From positions 25,880 to 89,879 of the forward strand of contig JAPOVT010000013.1 in NCBI GenBank assembly GCA_026708015.1: a DNA stretch of 64,000 bases, read 5' to 3'. The stretch is from a bacterium (lineage in GTDB: Bacteria; Actinomycetota; Acidimicrobiia; Acidimicrobiales; Bin134). The notes beneath the pieces are model-generated. The model did not search any database. It saw nothing but the letters and a program-made list of their open reading frames with translations, and was not told where the DNA came from. Every line of letters begins with the position of its first letter. Position 1 is the stretch's first letter. Of this stretch, positions 53,385 through 61,725 are shown in pieces. The position numbers and the translations under genes are program-made.

Positions 53385-54484
53385 AACAGAAACGACTGTT
53401 CTGGCTGCTTGCCGTGCTGCTGGCCTTTGCGCTGGTAGCCGCTGCGTGCGGCAACGACGACGATGAGGGGGGGGCAATCGCCGACTGCGAGGTCAATGAG
53501 ACCGACGGCAACCTCAACATCTACAACTGGGCCGAGTACATCGACGAAGAGCAACTCGCCGCGTTCGAAGACGAGTTCGATGTGAGCGTGACCATGGACG
53601 TCTACGACTCCAACGAGGCCATGCAGCCCATCGTGGCGGCTGGCAACTCGGGCTATGACCTGATCGTGCCGTCGGACTACATGGTGGCCATCCTCATCGC
53701 CGGCGGGACCGTCCAGCCGCTGAACAAAGCCGCCATCCCCAACATCGCCAACATCTCCAACGATTTCCAAAACCTGATCTACGACCCGGCGGGCGACTAC
53801 TCGGTTCCCTACCAATGGGGCACCACCGGCATCGCGGTGGACACCGCGGCGCTGGGCACCGACTTCCCCCGCACCTGGGGTCTGATCTTCGATCACGCCC
53901 TCGCCGATGAGTACAGCGGCTCGATCTCGCTGCTCAACGATCCTCGGGAGACGATCGGCGCAGCGCTGAAGTATCTGGGCTACTCGCTGAACTCCACCGA
54001 CGAAGGCGAGCTGGAAGAGGCCAAAGATCTGGTGGCCAGCACCCGAGATCACCTGGCGGCGTTCAACACCGACTCGGCCGACGAGTTCCTCACCACCGGC
54101 GAGACAGTGATCGCCCACGGCTACTCCGGCGACATGTTCACCCAGTTCCTGGAGACCGACGACCCGTCGCGCTACGTGTACTTCGTGCCCGACGAGGGCG
54201 GCACCCGCTGGATCGACAACATGGCGATCCCCTTCGACGCCGGCAGCCCGTGTACGGCCCACACGTTCATCAACTGGCTGCTGACCGCCGAGCAGGGCGC
54301 CGCACTGTCGAACTGGAACTACTACTCCACCCCGAATGCGGCCGCATTCGGCGGGCTCGATGAGGATCTCCAGGACTTCCTCAGCACTCCCGGAGTGGCC
54401 CCGGTGGAGATCTTGGAGGAGATCGTGGACACCGGCGACTTCGAGGTGAAGTTCTCCGACGCCTTCATCGAGGCCAAGGGCTAA
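53381..54484 (+). CDS. potD: Polyamine-binding lipoprotein PotD
   Basis: 367 residues. Lipoprotein signal MKQKRLFWLLAVLLAFALVAAAC with a lipobox Cys, then an acidic linker and a PotD/PotF-type binding domain (LNIYNWAEYIDEEQLAAFE, YDLIVPSDYMV, PYQWGTTGIAVD, NMAIPFDAGSPC). Delivers putrescine or spermidine to PotBC. AAAGAGGGG precedes the ATG. Confidence 0.95.
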   Translation: MKQKRLFWLLAVLLAFALVAAACGNDDDEGGAIADCEVNETDGNLNIYNWAEYIDEEQLAAFEDEFDVSVTMDVYDSNEAMQPIVAAGNSGYDLIVPSDYMVAILIAGGTVQPLNKAAIPNIANISNDFQNLIYDPAGDYSVPYQWGTTGIAVDTAALGTDFPRTWGLIFDHALADEYSGSISLLNDPRETIGAALKYLGYSLNSTDEGELEEAKDLVASTRDHLAAFNTDSADEFLTTGETVIAHGYSGDMFTQFLETDDPSRYVYFVPDEGGTRWIDNMAIPFDAGSPCTAHTFINWLLTAEQGAALSNWNYYSTPNAAAFGGLDEDLQDFLSTPGVAPVEILEEIVDTGDFEVKFSDAFIEAKG

Positions 54485-54518
54485 GCCCCGAAATCCCGTA
54501 AGGCGGAAGGGATCTAAG

Positions 54519-55460
54519 GTGGCAGACATGCCTCAACCCCTCGGGGGCAATCAGATGCCCCGCTTCGCGGGCATCGCCACCTTCATGCGGCTTCCCGGCC
54601 GGTCGGCGGCGGCCGATCTCGATGTCGCCGTCGTGGGCGCGCCGATCGACATCGGCACGTCCAACCGGCCGGGGGCCCGCTTCGGTCCGAGGGGCATCCG
54701 CAACGAGTCGGTGCTGATTCGCCCCTACAACATGGCCACGAGGGCGGCGCCGTTCGACAGCCTGCGCATTGACGACATCGGCGACGTGGCCACCAACCCG
54801 TACGACCTGGCCGACGCGGTGGCCCGCATTGAGGCCTTCTACGACGAGCTCCTGGGCCACGACGTGATCGCGGTGACCATGGGGGGCGACCACACCATCG
54901 CCCTGCCCATCATGCGGGCCATGCGGCGCAAGCACGGGCCGCTGGGGTTGATCCATGTGGATGCCCACACCGACATCAACGAGCACATGTTCGGCGAGGC
55001 CATCGCCCACGGCACACCGTTTCGCCGGGCAGTGGAGGAAGGGCTGCTCGATACCCAGCGGGTGGCCCAGATCGGCGTGCGGGGCACCGGTTATGCCGCC
55101 GACGACTTCGACTGGTCGAGGGAGCAGGGCTTCCGGGTGGTTCAGGTGGAGGAGTGCTGGAACCGCTCGCTGGAGCCACTCATGGCCGAGGTGCGGGAGA
55201 AAGTGGGCGGCGGGCCGGTGTACATGAGCTTCGACATCGACGCGCTCGACCCGGCGTTCGCCCCCGGCACCGGCACCCCCGAAATCGGCGGCCTCACCGC
55301 GCCCCAGGCCCTCGAGATCATCCGAGGCTGCCGGGGCCTCAACCTGGTTGGCTGCGACCTGGTGGAGGTGTCCCCCATCTACGACCCCACCGGCGCCACC
55401 TCCCTCACCGCCGCCAACCTGCTGTTCGAAATGCTGTGCGTAATGCCGGGGGTGGCGTAG
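54519..55460 (+). CDS. speB: Agmatinase-family ureohydrolase
   Basis: 313 residues of the arginase/agmatinase family with all Mn-binding motifs: MGGDHTIALP near residue 126, HVDAHTDI near 148 and SFDIDALDPAFAPGTGTPE near 240. Most likely splits agmatine into urea and putrescine; guanidinobutyrase is an alternative. GTG 54519 has GGAAGG upstream. Follows potD by 34 nt, so it is in the uptake operon. Confidence 0.9.
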   Translation: MADMPQPLGGNQMPRFAGIATFMRLPGRSAAADLDVAVVGAPIDIGTSNRPGARFGPRGIRNESVLIRPYNMATRAAPFDSLRIDDIGDVATNPYDLADAVARIEAFYDELLGHDVIAVTMGGDHTIALPIMRAMRRKHGPLGLIHVDAHTDINEHMFGEAIAHGTPFRRAVEEGLLDTQRVAQIGVRGTGYAADDFDWSREQGFRVVQVEECWNRSLEPLMAEVREKVGGGPVYMSFDIDALDPAFAPGTGTPEIGGLTAPQALEIIRGCRGLNLVGCDLVEVSPIYDPTGATSLTAANLLFEMLCVMPGVA

Positions 55461-55544
55461 ACAGCAAGTTTTATTTGTTGCGCGATTAGATAAAATAAGC
55501 CAAAATACGTAACTAGCTTGCCGCGGGGAGAATGGGGAAGTCTG

Positions 55545-56750
55545 ATGAGCCAGTTGGGAGAGACGCTGGCGCGTGCTCGCACGAGCGCCCGCTACTCGCA
55601 AGACGATGTGGGTGCCGTCCTAGGCATCAACCGGGCGATGGTGTCGTACTGGGAAGCAGGCACCAGAACCCCGAACGATCGGCAACTGGGCGCCATGGCC
55701 CGGCTCTACGGCATCGAACTAATCGATCTCGTCGAAGGCCGCGACGTCGACCCGGACGCCGACGACTTAGCGAGCATGCTGTTACGTGCCAATGACGGCG
55801 TCGACCCTGGTGCCACGCCGGGTATCCGTGAGTTCGTCCAGTTCCTTGATCGCTTCGCCGAGCTAGCTCGAATCGTGGACGAACCCATCCGGGGTCTGTC
55901 TCAGAGCCCTTTCGTATTTCGGCAGAATTTCTCGCAGAAGGACGACATCCGCCGCAAGGCGGAAGAGGTACGCGACTACCTTCGTCTCGGCTCAGCCCCA
56001 ATCTCCGATCTTGACCCTGTTTGCGAGGCTCTCGGTATCGCCATATACCGCGCACCTCTCGGACCGGATCTCCAAGTCTCTCCGTCGGGCGCATTTCTCA
56101 AGCACCCTGAGGTGGGATTTGCGATCTTGGTCAACCTCGACATGACACCTGGCCGGCGTCGGTTCACCGTCGCGCACGAATTGGCGCATGCCCTGTTTCA
56201 CAGTGATGAGACCAACCAGGTGCTTTCGCACGGCAGGGGCCCACGCGAGATTTTCGCTGACGCATTCGCGGGTGAGTTCCTCATGCCGAGTGAAGGAGTC
56301 CGACGCTTCGCCGAAGAGCTCGGCCTGCCGCCTCGCATCAAGGACCCGGTCGACATAATCCACATCCAGCGGTACTTCAAGGTGTCATGGCCCACGGCGC
56401 TCGTCCGACTACGCCAGATGAATGCGATTACGCAGGACACTTATGCCGATTTCAGGACTTCCGTTCGTCCAGTGTCGCTAGCGCGAGCACTCGGTTACGT
56501 CATTCATCCCGAAGAAGACGTCCAGGATCGCGAGCTGTGGCGGATTCGACGCTTCCCCCGTTCTTTCTTGCGAATGCTGCGTCAGGCGGTGGTAACGGAG
56601 ATCATGTCGCCTCCTAGCGCCGCCGCATTCGCCGGGCTGGCCTTGCCTGACATTGTGCAGGTCCTCGGCAGCCCCCTCGGCGATGTGGAGCAAGAGTCGC
56701 CGTATCTTGAAACTGAGTTCAACGAGTTTGAGGTCACAGGTGTTGTCTGA
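55545..56750 (+). CDS. XRE-ImmA/IrrE fusion (regulator-metalloprotease)
   Basis: 401 residues. N-terminal XRE helix-turn-helix (YSQDDVGAVLGINRAMVSYWEAG, residues 18-40) and a central ImmA/IrrE metallopeptidase (COG2856) with HELAH in FTVAHELAHALFH near residue 215. In this family the protein acts as an antitoxin or stress regulator that can cleave a repressor. Start ATG 55545 has GGGAA 7 nt upstream. An AT-rich promoter region (55461-55530) precedes it. Overlaps the PIN gene, forming a toxin-antitoxin-like pair inside the polyamine locus. Confidence 0.88.
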   Translation: MSQLGETLARARTSARYSQDDVGAVLGINRAMVSYWEAGTRTPNDRQLGAMARLYGIELIDLVEGRDVDPDADDLASMLLRANDGVDPGATPGIREFVQFLDRFAELARIVDEPIRGLSQSPFVFRQNFSQKDDIRRKAEEVRDYLRLGSAPISDLDPVCEALGIAIYRAPLGPDLQVSPSGAFLKHPEVGFAILVNLDMTPGRRRFTVAHELAHALFHSDETNQVLSHGRGPREIFADAFAGEFLMPSEGVRRFAEELGLPPRIKDPVDIIHIQRYFKVSWPTALVRLRQMNAITQDTYADFRTSVRPVSLARALGYVIHPEEDVQDRELWRIRRFPRSFLRMLRQAVVTEIMSPPSAAAFAGLALPDIVQVLGSPLGDVEQESPYLETEFNEFEVTGVV

Positions 56751-57387
56751 GGGTTCTCACATCATCGACACCGTGGTGCTGATGTACTTCCTGTTAGTCG
56801 GGCGGGAGGCACTACTAGCCGACCTCCTGGGCAGACCACTCCAAGTTCCATTGGCGGTATACGACCCTGAGGACAGAAGGCCGCCGGAGGGAACTTCCCC
56901 AAAGTCAGAATTGCTCTCCGAAATGAGACAGGCGATAAGGCACTACGAGGCCGCGGCTGAGGCGGCTGCGGAATCAGAGTCCTCCGATAATGAGTTCGAG
57001 CCATTCGACCGGATCAAACGCATCGATGATCTCTACGACAACGGGAGTCTCGTTACCGTTGCGATGACTTCTGAAGAGCTGCTGCTGGCCGCACAGCTCC
57101 AAAGCAGCGATGCCCCCGCGCACGGGCTGAATGTCGGCCTCGGACCCGGCGAGGCGGCATGCGTCGCGATCTCCCATACACGAGGGTGGACAATCGCAAC
57201 CGACGATGCCGATGCGTTCAAGGTGCTCGACCGGCTAAACGCCGACCACGACTACCCCTACGAACGCATTCGCAAGCTTCTGGTTCGTGCCGCTGATGAA
57301 GGGCGCGTCTCACGCGAGGAAGCAAACCGCCTGCACGACGAGATGCGCGCACTGGGATTCTGGGACTCCGGCCAGCCGTTTTCCTGA
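56740..57387 (+). CDS. PIN-like toxin/nuclease
   Basis: 215 residues from GTG 56740 (GAGG 6 nt upstream), overlapping the XRE-ImmA gene by 11 nt. IIDTVVLMYFLLVG at the start and GLGPGEAACVAISHTRGWTIATDDADA in the middle place conserved acids as in PIN-domain RNases of the DUF3368/VapC-like group. It has a longer mid-region (residues 45-105) than small VapC toxins. Likely the toxin or effector of the pair. Confidence 0.75.
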   Translation: MLSEGSHIIDTVVLMYFLLVGREALLADLLGRPLQVPLAVYDPEDRRPPEGTSPKSELLSEMRQAIRHYEAAAEAAAESESSDNEFEPFDRIKRIDDLYDNGSLVTVAMTSEELLLAAQLQSSDAPAHGLNVGLGPGEAACVAISHTRGWTIATDDADAFKVLDRLNADHDYPYERIRKLLVRAADEGRVSREEANRLHDEMRALGFWDSGQPFS

Positions 57388-57429
57388 GCCGCACATAGTG
57401 GGGACCGCCTTACATCTAGTTGGCAGGGC

Positions 57430-57717
57430 ATGCTGGCCCGCCTCGACGGAGTGATCCACCTCTACCTCAACGGCTGGGCCGACCTCGACGAAGATACGGG
57501 CACCGGCACCGGGCGCTGGTATGTGATCGAGCACTTCAAGCGTCCTGGTGAAGACCCCATGACCATGTACGGCTACTACGACGACGAGTACTGCCGGGAA
57601 GACGGCCAGTGGAAGTTCGCCCGCCGATCCCTCAACCGCATCTACTACGGCCCGCCCGACATGTCCGGCGAATTCACCGGCTTTCGATCTGGTCCGAATA
57701 GAGCCACAAGTGGCTAA
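57430..57717 (+). pseudogene. C-terminal fragment of a SnoaL/NTF2-like protein
   Basis: 95 codons reading GRWYVIEHFKRPG, YYDDEYCREDGQWKFARRSL and YYGPPDMSGEF, the closing strands of a SnoaL-like protein. The N-terminal helices are absent and there is no ribosome-binding site. The 3' end overlaps the dyad of the next small operon. Confidence 0.6.
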
Positions 57718-57727
57718 TATTGGACCA
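57690..57727 (+). promoter_or_regulatory. Nested dyad directly before a tiny operon
   Basis: TGGTCC...AGCCAC-AA-GTGGCT...GGACCA: an inner perfect 6-2-6 palindrome inside an outer 6-bp inverted repeat, ending one base before the GTG at 57728. Could be an operator for the HTH protein at 57886 or a hairpin blocking translation. Confidence 0.65.
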
Positions 57728-57889
57728 GTGGTTCACATAGAGCTAGAGCGAATCGAAGCATTGGAACTGATGGGCATGGTGCTGGCGCATCTGAGCAACG
57801 CCGAGGCGGTTGGCGATCTGTCGCCTCGGGTTCCGATGTTGATGTCGATTCGAGACAAGCTGGCCGACGGACTACGGGAGCAGCCATGA
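57728..57889 (+). CDS. 53-residue small protein paired with an HTH protein
   Basis: A GTG-initiated frame of 53 codons, all helical in character (start VVHIELERIEALELMG, end RDKLADGLREQP). Its stop overlaps the next ATG (ATGA, 57886-57889), which supports it being real. No family known. It looks leaderless because the dyad occupies the ribosome-binding region. Confidence 0.6.
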   Translation: MVHIELERIEALELMGMVLAHLSNAEAVGDLSPRVPMLMSIRDKLADGLREQP

Positions 57890-58146
57890 GCTATCGAGAA
57901 GCAGACGTTTCCGCAGCTGAAGCTGCGATGGACAAGTACCGGAGTGGACTAGAGGGGGAGGTAGGCGCTGCCTTGTCGGTAGTCGGCCTCAGCTCCGAGC
58001 GTGCCCACAAGGAGATGGTGATCCGCGATGACATGATCCGGGTGGCCCACCGCGTCGGAGCCTCACTTCGACAAATCGCCGAAGTCTCTGGACTCGGCCG
58101 CAAGACAGTCACCGCCATCGTCGAGTCCGACCAAATGCGAGCCTGA
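57886..58146 (+). CDS. Small HTH protein, 86 residues
   Basis: Helical protein whose last 40 residues form a helix-turn-helix (VAHRVGASLRQIAEVSGLGRKTVTAIV), preceded by a basic and acidic helical region. Translationally coupled to the 53-residue protein. It may be an antitoxin-like autoregulator binding the dyad at 57690. 58147-58237 carries no evident gene. Confidence 0.7.
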   Translation: MSYREADVSAAEAAMDKYRSGLEGEVGAALSVVGLSSERAHKEMVIRDDMIRVAHRVGASLRQIAEVSGLGRKTVTAIVESDQMRA

Positions 58147-58237
58147 CTAATGGGGAATGGCCCGAAACCTCAGATTGGCTCGACCGCATAGCCGCACTGG
58201 TGCGCGGCCACCGGCTGGAGTGATCCCCCTAGCCGGA

Positions 58238-58945
58238 CTAGCGGCAGGCCCGTTCGACCAGCCAGCCGAAGATGGGGTCGGTGGGGCGGGTGGGCATCAT
58301 CTCGGGGTGCCATTGGACGGCGACCACCAGATCGCCCATCTCCAAGCCCTCGATGGCACCGTCGTCGGACTTTGCGGTGACGGTGAGGTCGCGGCCGAGC
58401 TGATCCACCGTTTGGTGGTGGAGGCTGTTGACCTCAGCAGACGGGCCGTACAGCTCGCCCAGGATCGATCCTTCAGCGAAGCTCACCTGATGGATGGCGG
58501 TGTCGATGGGAAGATCGAACCGGCCGTGCTCGGGAACGTGTTGGTGAAGGGTGCCGCCCTGGTGGACGTTGATGACCTGAATGCCCCGGCAGATGCCGAG
58601 GACGGGGATATCGGCATCCAACGCAGCCGATAGCAGCCCGAGCTCCAGGTCATCGCGCTCCTGTTCAGGGGCCAGCAGCTCGGGGCGGGGTTCGGCTCCG
58701 TAGCGAATCGGGTCGATGTCGGTCCCCCCGGGCAGCACGATCCCGTCAAGCCGTTCGCTGACCGCGGCAATGTCGATTTCGATGGGGAGATGAACGGGAA
58801 TGCCCCCGGCTTCGATCACGCCGCGGGCGTAGTCGGCGAAATACAGATCGATATCACGGTCGTCGAACACCTCGGGAAAGCCAGACATCTCCGAGGCCCG
58901 CTTGCGCCGACCCGGCAGTCCGATCAAAGGGGGTTTCGTGGCCAT
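58238..58945 (-). CDS. Gamma-glutamyl-GABA hydrolase-like class I amidotransferase (PuuD-like)
   Basis: 235 residues of peptidase family C26: catalytic Cys in LGICRGIQVINV near residue 115, GGTDIDP near 75, the catalytic His in VQWHPEM near 218. PuuD removes glutamate from gamma-glutamyl-GABA in the Puu pathway, which fits the PuuB-like oxidases in the locus. ATG 58945 (MATKPPLIGLPG) is chosen; TTG 58963 is possible. 58946-59120 holds no clear gene and is a divergent promoter region. Confidence 0.86.
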   Translation of the reverse strand: MATKPPLIGLPGRRKRASEMSGFPEVFDDRDIDLYFADYARGVIEAGGIPVHLPIEIDIAAVSERLDGIVLPGGTDIDPIRYGAEPRPELLAPEQERDDLELGLLSAALDADIPVLGICRGIQVINVHQGGTLHQHVPEHGRFDLPIDTAIHQVSFAEGSILGELYGPSAEVNSLHHQTVDQLGRDLTVTAKSDDGAIEGLEMGDLVVAVQWHPEMMPTRPTDPIFGWLVERACR

Positions 58946-59120
58946 CGAATTGTTCGCTTCCAAACGCTCTCGCTGTCAAAGATAGTTTGAATTGCGGTGG
59001 ATACTCCGATTCGAGATGTCGACGACACCATTGCCTGGAGCAGACCTCGGAGCCGATGCGAACCCGGTCGAACTTCGTCCACGGCGTGCTGTCGGTGGGC
59101 ATGCAACCAAAGGAGGCCAA

Positions 59121-59333
59121 TTGACTACCGGCAGCGACAGCAGGGTGCGGGTGGCGGTTGATCAGGAGCTGTGCATCGGCGGTGGGATATGCGAGATGCT
59201 CGAACCCGAGATGTTCGAGTTGGATGGCGACATCGTCATTTCATCGGTCATTGGCGATGGCCTCTTGCCCCGACCGCGGGCTGAGGTGGCGGTAGACCGC
59301 TGCCCCGGACAGGCCATCTCCATCATCGAATAG
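59121..59333 (+). CDS. [3Fe-4S]-type ferredoxin
   Basis: 70 residues starting at TTG 59121 with AGGAGG 4 nt upstream. Cysteines in CIGGGIC and CPGQAI fit the three-Cys ligand set of small actinobacterial ferredoxins that feed cytochrome P450 or oxygenases. 8 nt upstream of an aldehyde dehydrogenase. The partner enzyme is not visible in the window. Confidence 0.85.
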   Translation: MTTGSDSRVRVAVDQELCIGGGICEMLEPEMFELDGDIVISSVIGDGLLPRPRAEVAVDRCPGQAISIIE

Positions 59334-59341
59334 GAGCAGTA

Positions 59342-60805
59342 ATGGAGACCTACGACAACTGGATCGACGGGGGGTTCGCTCCCCCGCCCAACGGCCGGCG
59401 CATGGCCACAACCAATCCATTCTCTGGGGAGTCGTGGGCCGAGGTGGCCGACGACCCGGCCGCGGTGGACGACGCGGTTCGGGCTGCCCGGCGGGCGTTT
59501 ACCGACGGCCCCTGGGCCACCATGGCCGCCACTGAGCGGGCCCGGCTGATGCGCCGCTTGGGCGAGCTGTTGAGCCGAGACGCCGAGCTGTTGGGCCAGG
59601 TCGAGACCCGTGACAACGGCAAGATCATCCGCGAGACATCGGCCCAGGCCAAGGGCTTGCAGGGCTACTACGACTTCTTTGCCGGGATGGCCGACAAGAT
59701 CGGCGGGGAGCAGCTTCCCAGCCCGTCGCCCAATTTCTTGGTGTACACCGAGCGCGAGCCCATCGGCGTGGTAGGTGCCATCGTCCCGTGGAACTCGCCA
59801 TTGGCCCTGTTGACCTGGAAGCTCGCTCCGCTGTTGGCCGCCGGTTGCACGGTGGTGGTCAAACCTTCCGACATCACCCCGGTCACCGCCCTGTTGCTGG
59901 CCGAGCGGACCGCGGAGGCCGGGTTTCCCCCCGGAGTCATCAACGTGGTGACCGGCGGTGCCGAGGTGGGCGCGGCCATCACCTCTCACCCCGACATCGA
60001 CAAGATCACCTTCACCGGCGGCGGGGCCACCGCCAAGCACGTGGCCCGGGCCGCGGCCGACAACTTGACCCCCACGGTGCTGGAGCTGGGCGGCAAGTCT
60101 CCCCAGATCATCTTCTCCGACGCCGACCCCGAGGCGGTGACCAACGGGCTATTGGCCGGGATCTTCGCGGCCAGCGGACAGACGTGTATTGCCGGGTCAA
60201 GAGCCTACATCCACCGCGACATCGTTGACGAGGTGGTCGGCCGGGTGGTGGCCCGGGCCAATGAGCTGGTGCTGGGTGATCCCTCCGATCCGGCCACCGA
60301 GATGGGACCGTCGGCCTCTGACGCCCAGCGCGACCGGATTCTGGCCATGATCGACCAGGCCCGCACCGAGGGAGCCACCATTGCCGCCGGCGGAGTGGTC
60401 GACTCTGAACTGGGAGGGCGGTTCGTGCGTCCTACCGTGATTACCGACGTGACCAACCAGTCCACCATCGTGAGGGAAGAGGTGTTCGGCCCGGTGCTGG
60501 CGGTGCTCGACTTCGAAGACGAAGACGAGGTGATCAAACTGGCCAACGACAGCGACTACGGGCTAGCCGCCGGCATTTGGACCAACGACATCCGCCGGGC
60601 CCACCGAGTGTCGAGAGCACTCCGGGTGGGCACGGTGTGGATCAACACCTACCACAACGTGAGCTACATGGCCCCCTTCGGCGGCTTCAAGCAATCAGGT
60701 TACGGCCGGGACAACGGCCTCGAAGCCCTCGACGGCTTCCTCCAGACCAAAACCGTCTGGATCGAGCTCACCGGCGCCACCCGCGACCCGTTTGTGATCG
60801 GGTAA
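59342..60805 (+). CDS. Aldehyde dehydrogenase
   Basis: 487 residues. PWNSPLALLTWKLAP near residue 150, FTGGGATAKHV near 225, ELGGKSPQIIFSDAD near 250, catalytic Cys in ASGQTCIAGSR near 282 and PFGGFKQSGYGRDNG at the C-terminus. An NAD(P)-dependent ALDH distinct from the one at 47036. Probably finishes an amine or other catabolic route with the ferredoxin and PuuD-like genes. Confidence 0.92.
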   Translation: METYDNWIDGGFAPPPNGRRMATTNPFSGESWAEVADDPAAVDDAVRAARRAFTDGPWATMAATERARLMRRLGELLSRDAELLGQVETRDNGKIIRETSAQAKGLQGYYDFFAGMADKIGGEQLPSPSPNFLVYTEREPIGVVGAIVPWNSPLALLTWKLAPLLAAGCTVVVKPSDITPVTALLLAERTAEAGFPPGVINVVTGGAEVGAAITSHPDIDKITFTGGGATAKHVARAAADNLTPTVLELGGKSPQIIFSDADPEAVTNGLLAGIFAASGQTCIAGSRAYIHRDIVDEVVGRVVARANELVLGDPSDPATEMGPSASDAQRDRILAMIDQARTEGATIAAGGVVDSELGGRFVRPTVITDVTNQSTIVREEVFGPVLAVLDFEDEDEVIKLANDSDYGLAAGIWTNDIRRAHRVSRALRVGTVWINTYHNVSYMAPFGGFKQSGYGRDNGLEALDGFLQTKTVWIELTGATRDPFVIG

Positions 60806-61113
60806 GCAAAAGGGAGGCGGGACGCCAGTAGTGCTGGGCTAGTAGTCGCGAACCTCTTCGATCCAGTCTTGCTGTTCGCGGAGTAGGGGTGTGCACAGCA
60901 TGATTGCTAGAAGGCTGTTGTCCCGGGTTAAGTGTGCAACTGTGGGCTGATGGACTGTGGCGTGCCGTGAAACTGTTTCGGGGGCCTGATCCCCCTGTTC
61001 AGGGTAGAAAGTGGCAAAGAACTTGGGAATGGGCACTACACCAGCCCCCAGGGTGCCTGGCCAAAGTCGTCCAGCGGGACAATGCAGCCAGGTGGTGATT
61101 GGTGGCCGCCGTT
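60806..61113. other. Intergenic stretch with an unidentified 3' remnant
   Basis: No intact gene. On the minus strand, 60839 to about 60935 reads LTRDNSLLAIMLCTPLLREQ, then QDWIEEVRDY and a TAG, which looks like the C-terminus of a real but unrecognised protein. The rest shows no coding signal. Confidence 0.35.
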
Positions 61114-61725
61114 CTACTGCCTGATCGATTCGATGAGTGCCCAAACGCCTGAACTGGGATTGGACCTGGGCGGCGAACCGTCCCCTATGTGTTTGGCGTC
61201 CAATCTGCGGGCTCGCTGGCGCGCGTCTTCGAAACGGTCGAAGAGAAGGTCCATCGCGCGGCGAGACAGGTTCTTTCCGCATCCCAGGAGTTCGGACGAT
61301 CTCGATTGGGCAGCCTGCCGGCTAATATGGGAGGTCCGATCCTCAAAGTGGAGGATGAACCACAGCTCGACGCAGGGATTTGAAATGGCCAGATGGATCC
61401 CGTTGTCTTCCGCCTTCTGGATGGCCTCTCTCACGTTCGGGTGTGCATCAATGTCAAACATGCACCAGATCTCATCGTGGGCCCGGCCTCGGCCTCTCCG
61501 CTGGTCTCGCAACTCGTCCTTCTTCGTCTTGACTGCTTCGTTGACAAGCGACATCGGCACGCCATGGAACGGATCAACAGAGATCAAGAGACGGTCCCGA
61601 AACTCCCGCCGCCAAGGCAACAGGTAGCCTTCTTCGGTTCTTGCTCCCTCAGTGAAGACAAGTATCTCCCGCCTAGCTCGTACATTCCTAGGACGGCGAG
61701 GTGCCCCGGTTGGACGGGCTGTCAA
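61114..61725 (-). CDS. RloB-like protein (AbiLii-type)
   Basis: 203 residues. RloB family: EILVFTEGARTEEGYL near residue 20 and WCMFDIDAHPNV near 88 supply the Glu and DxD of a Toprim-like nuclease, and CVELWFILHFEDRT near 118 is family-typical. TTG 61725 overlaps the RloA stop (TTGA), so the two are coupled. RloA/RloB pairs are anti-phage abortive infection systems (AbiL-type). Confidence 0.85.
   Translation of the reverse strand: MTARPTGAPRRPRNVRARREILVFTEGARTEEGYLLPWRREFRDRLLISVDPFHGVPMSLVNEAVKTKKDELRDQRRGRGRAHDEIWCMFDIDAHPNVREAIQKAEDNGIHLAISNPCVELWFILHFEDRTSHISRQAAQSRSSELLGCGKNLSRRAMDLLFDRFEDARQRARRLDAKHIGDGSPPRSNPSSGVWALIESIRQ

Noticed and set aside
52347..54529. Long minus-strand frames opposite potC and potD
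   Set aside because: His/Glu/Gly-rich mirror translations of membrane and binding-protein genes.
60839..61282. 147-codon minus-strand frame
   Set aside because: Mostly antisense or intergenic with Arg/Pro-rich composition; only its last 30 residues look protein-like.
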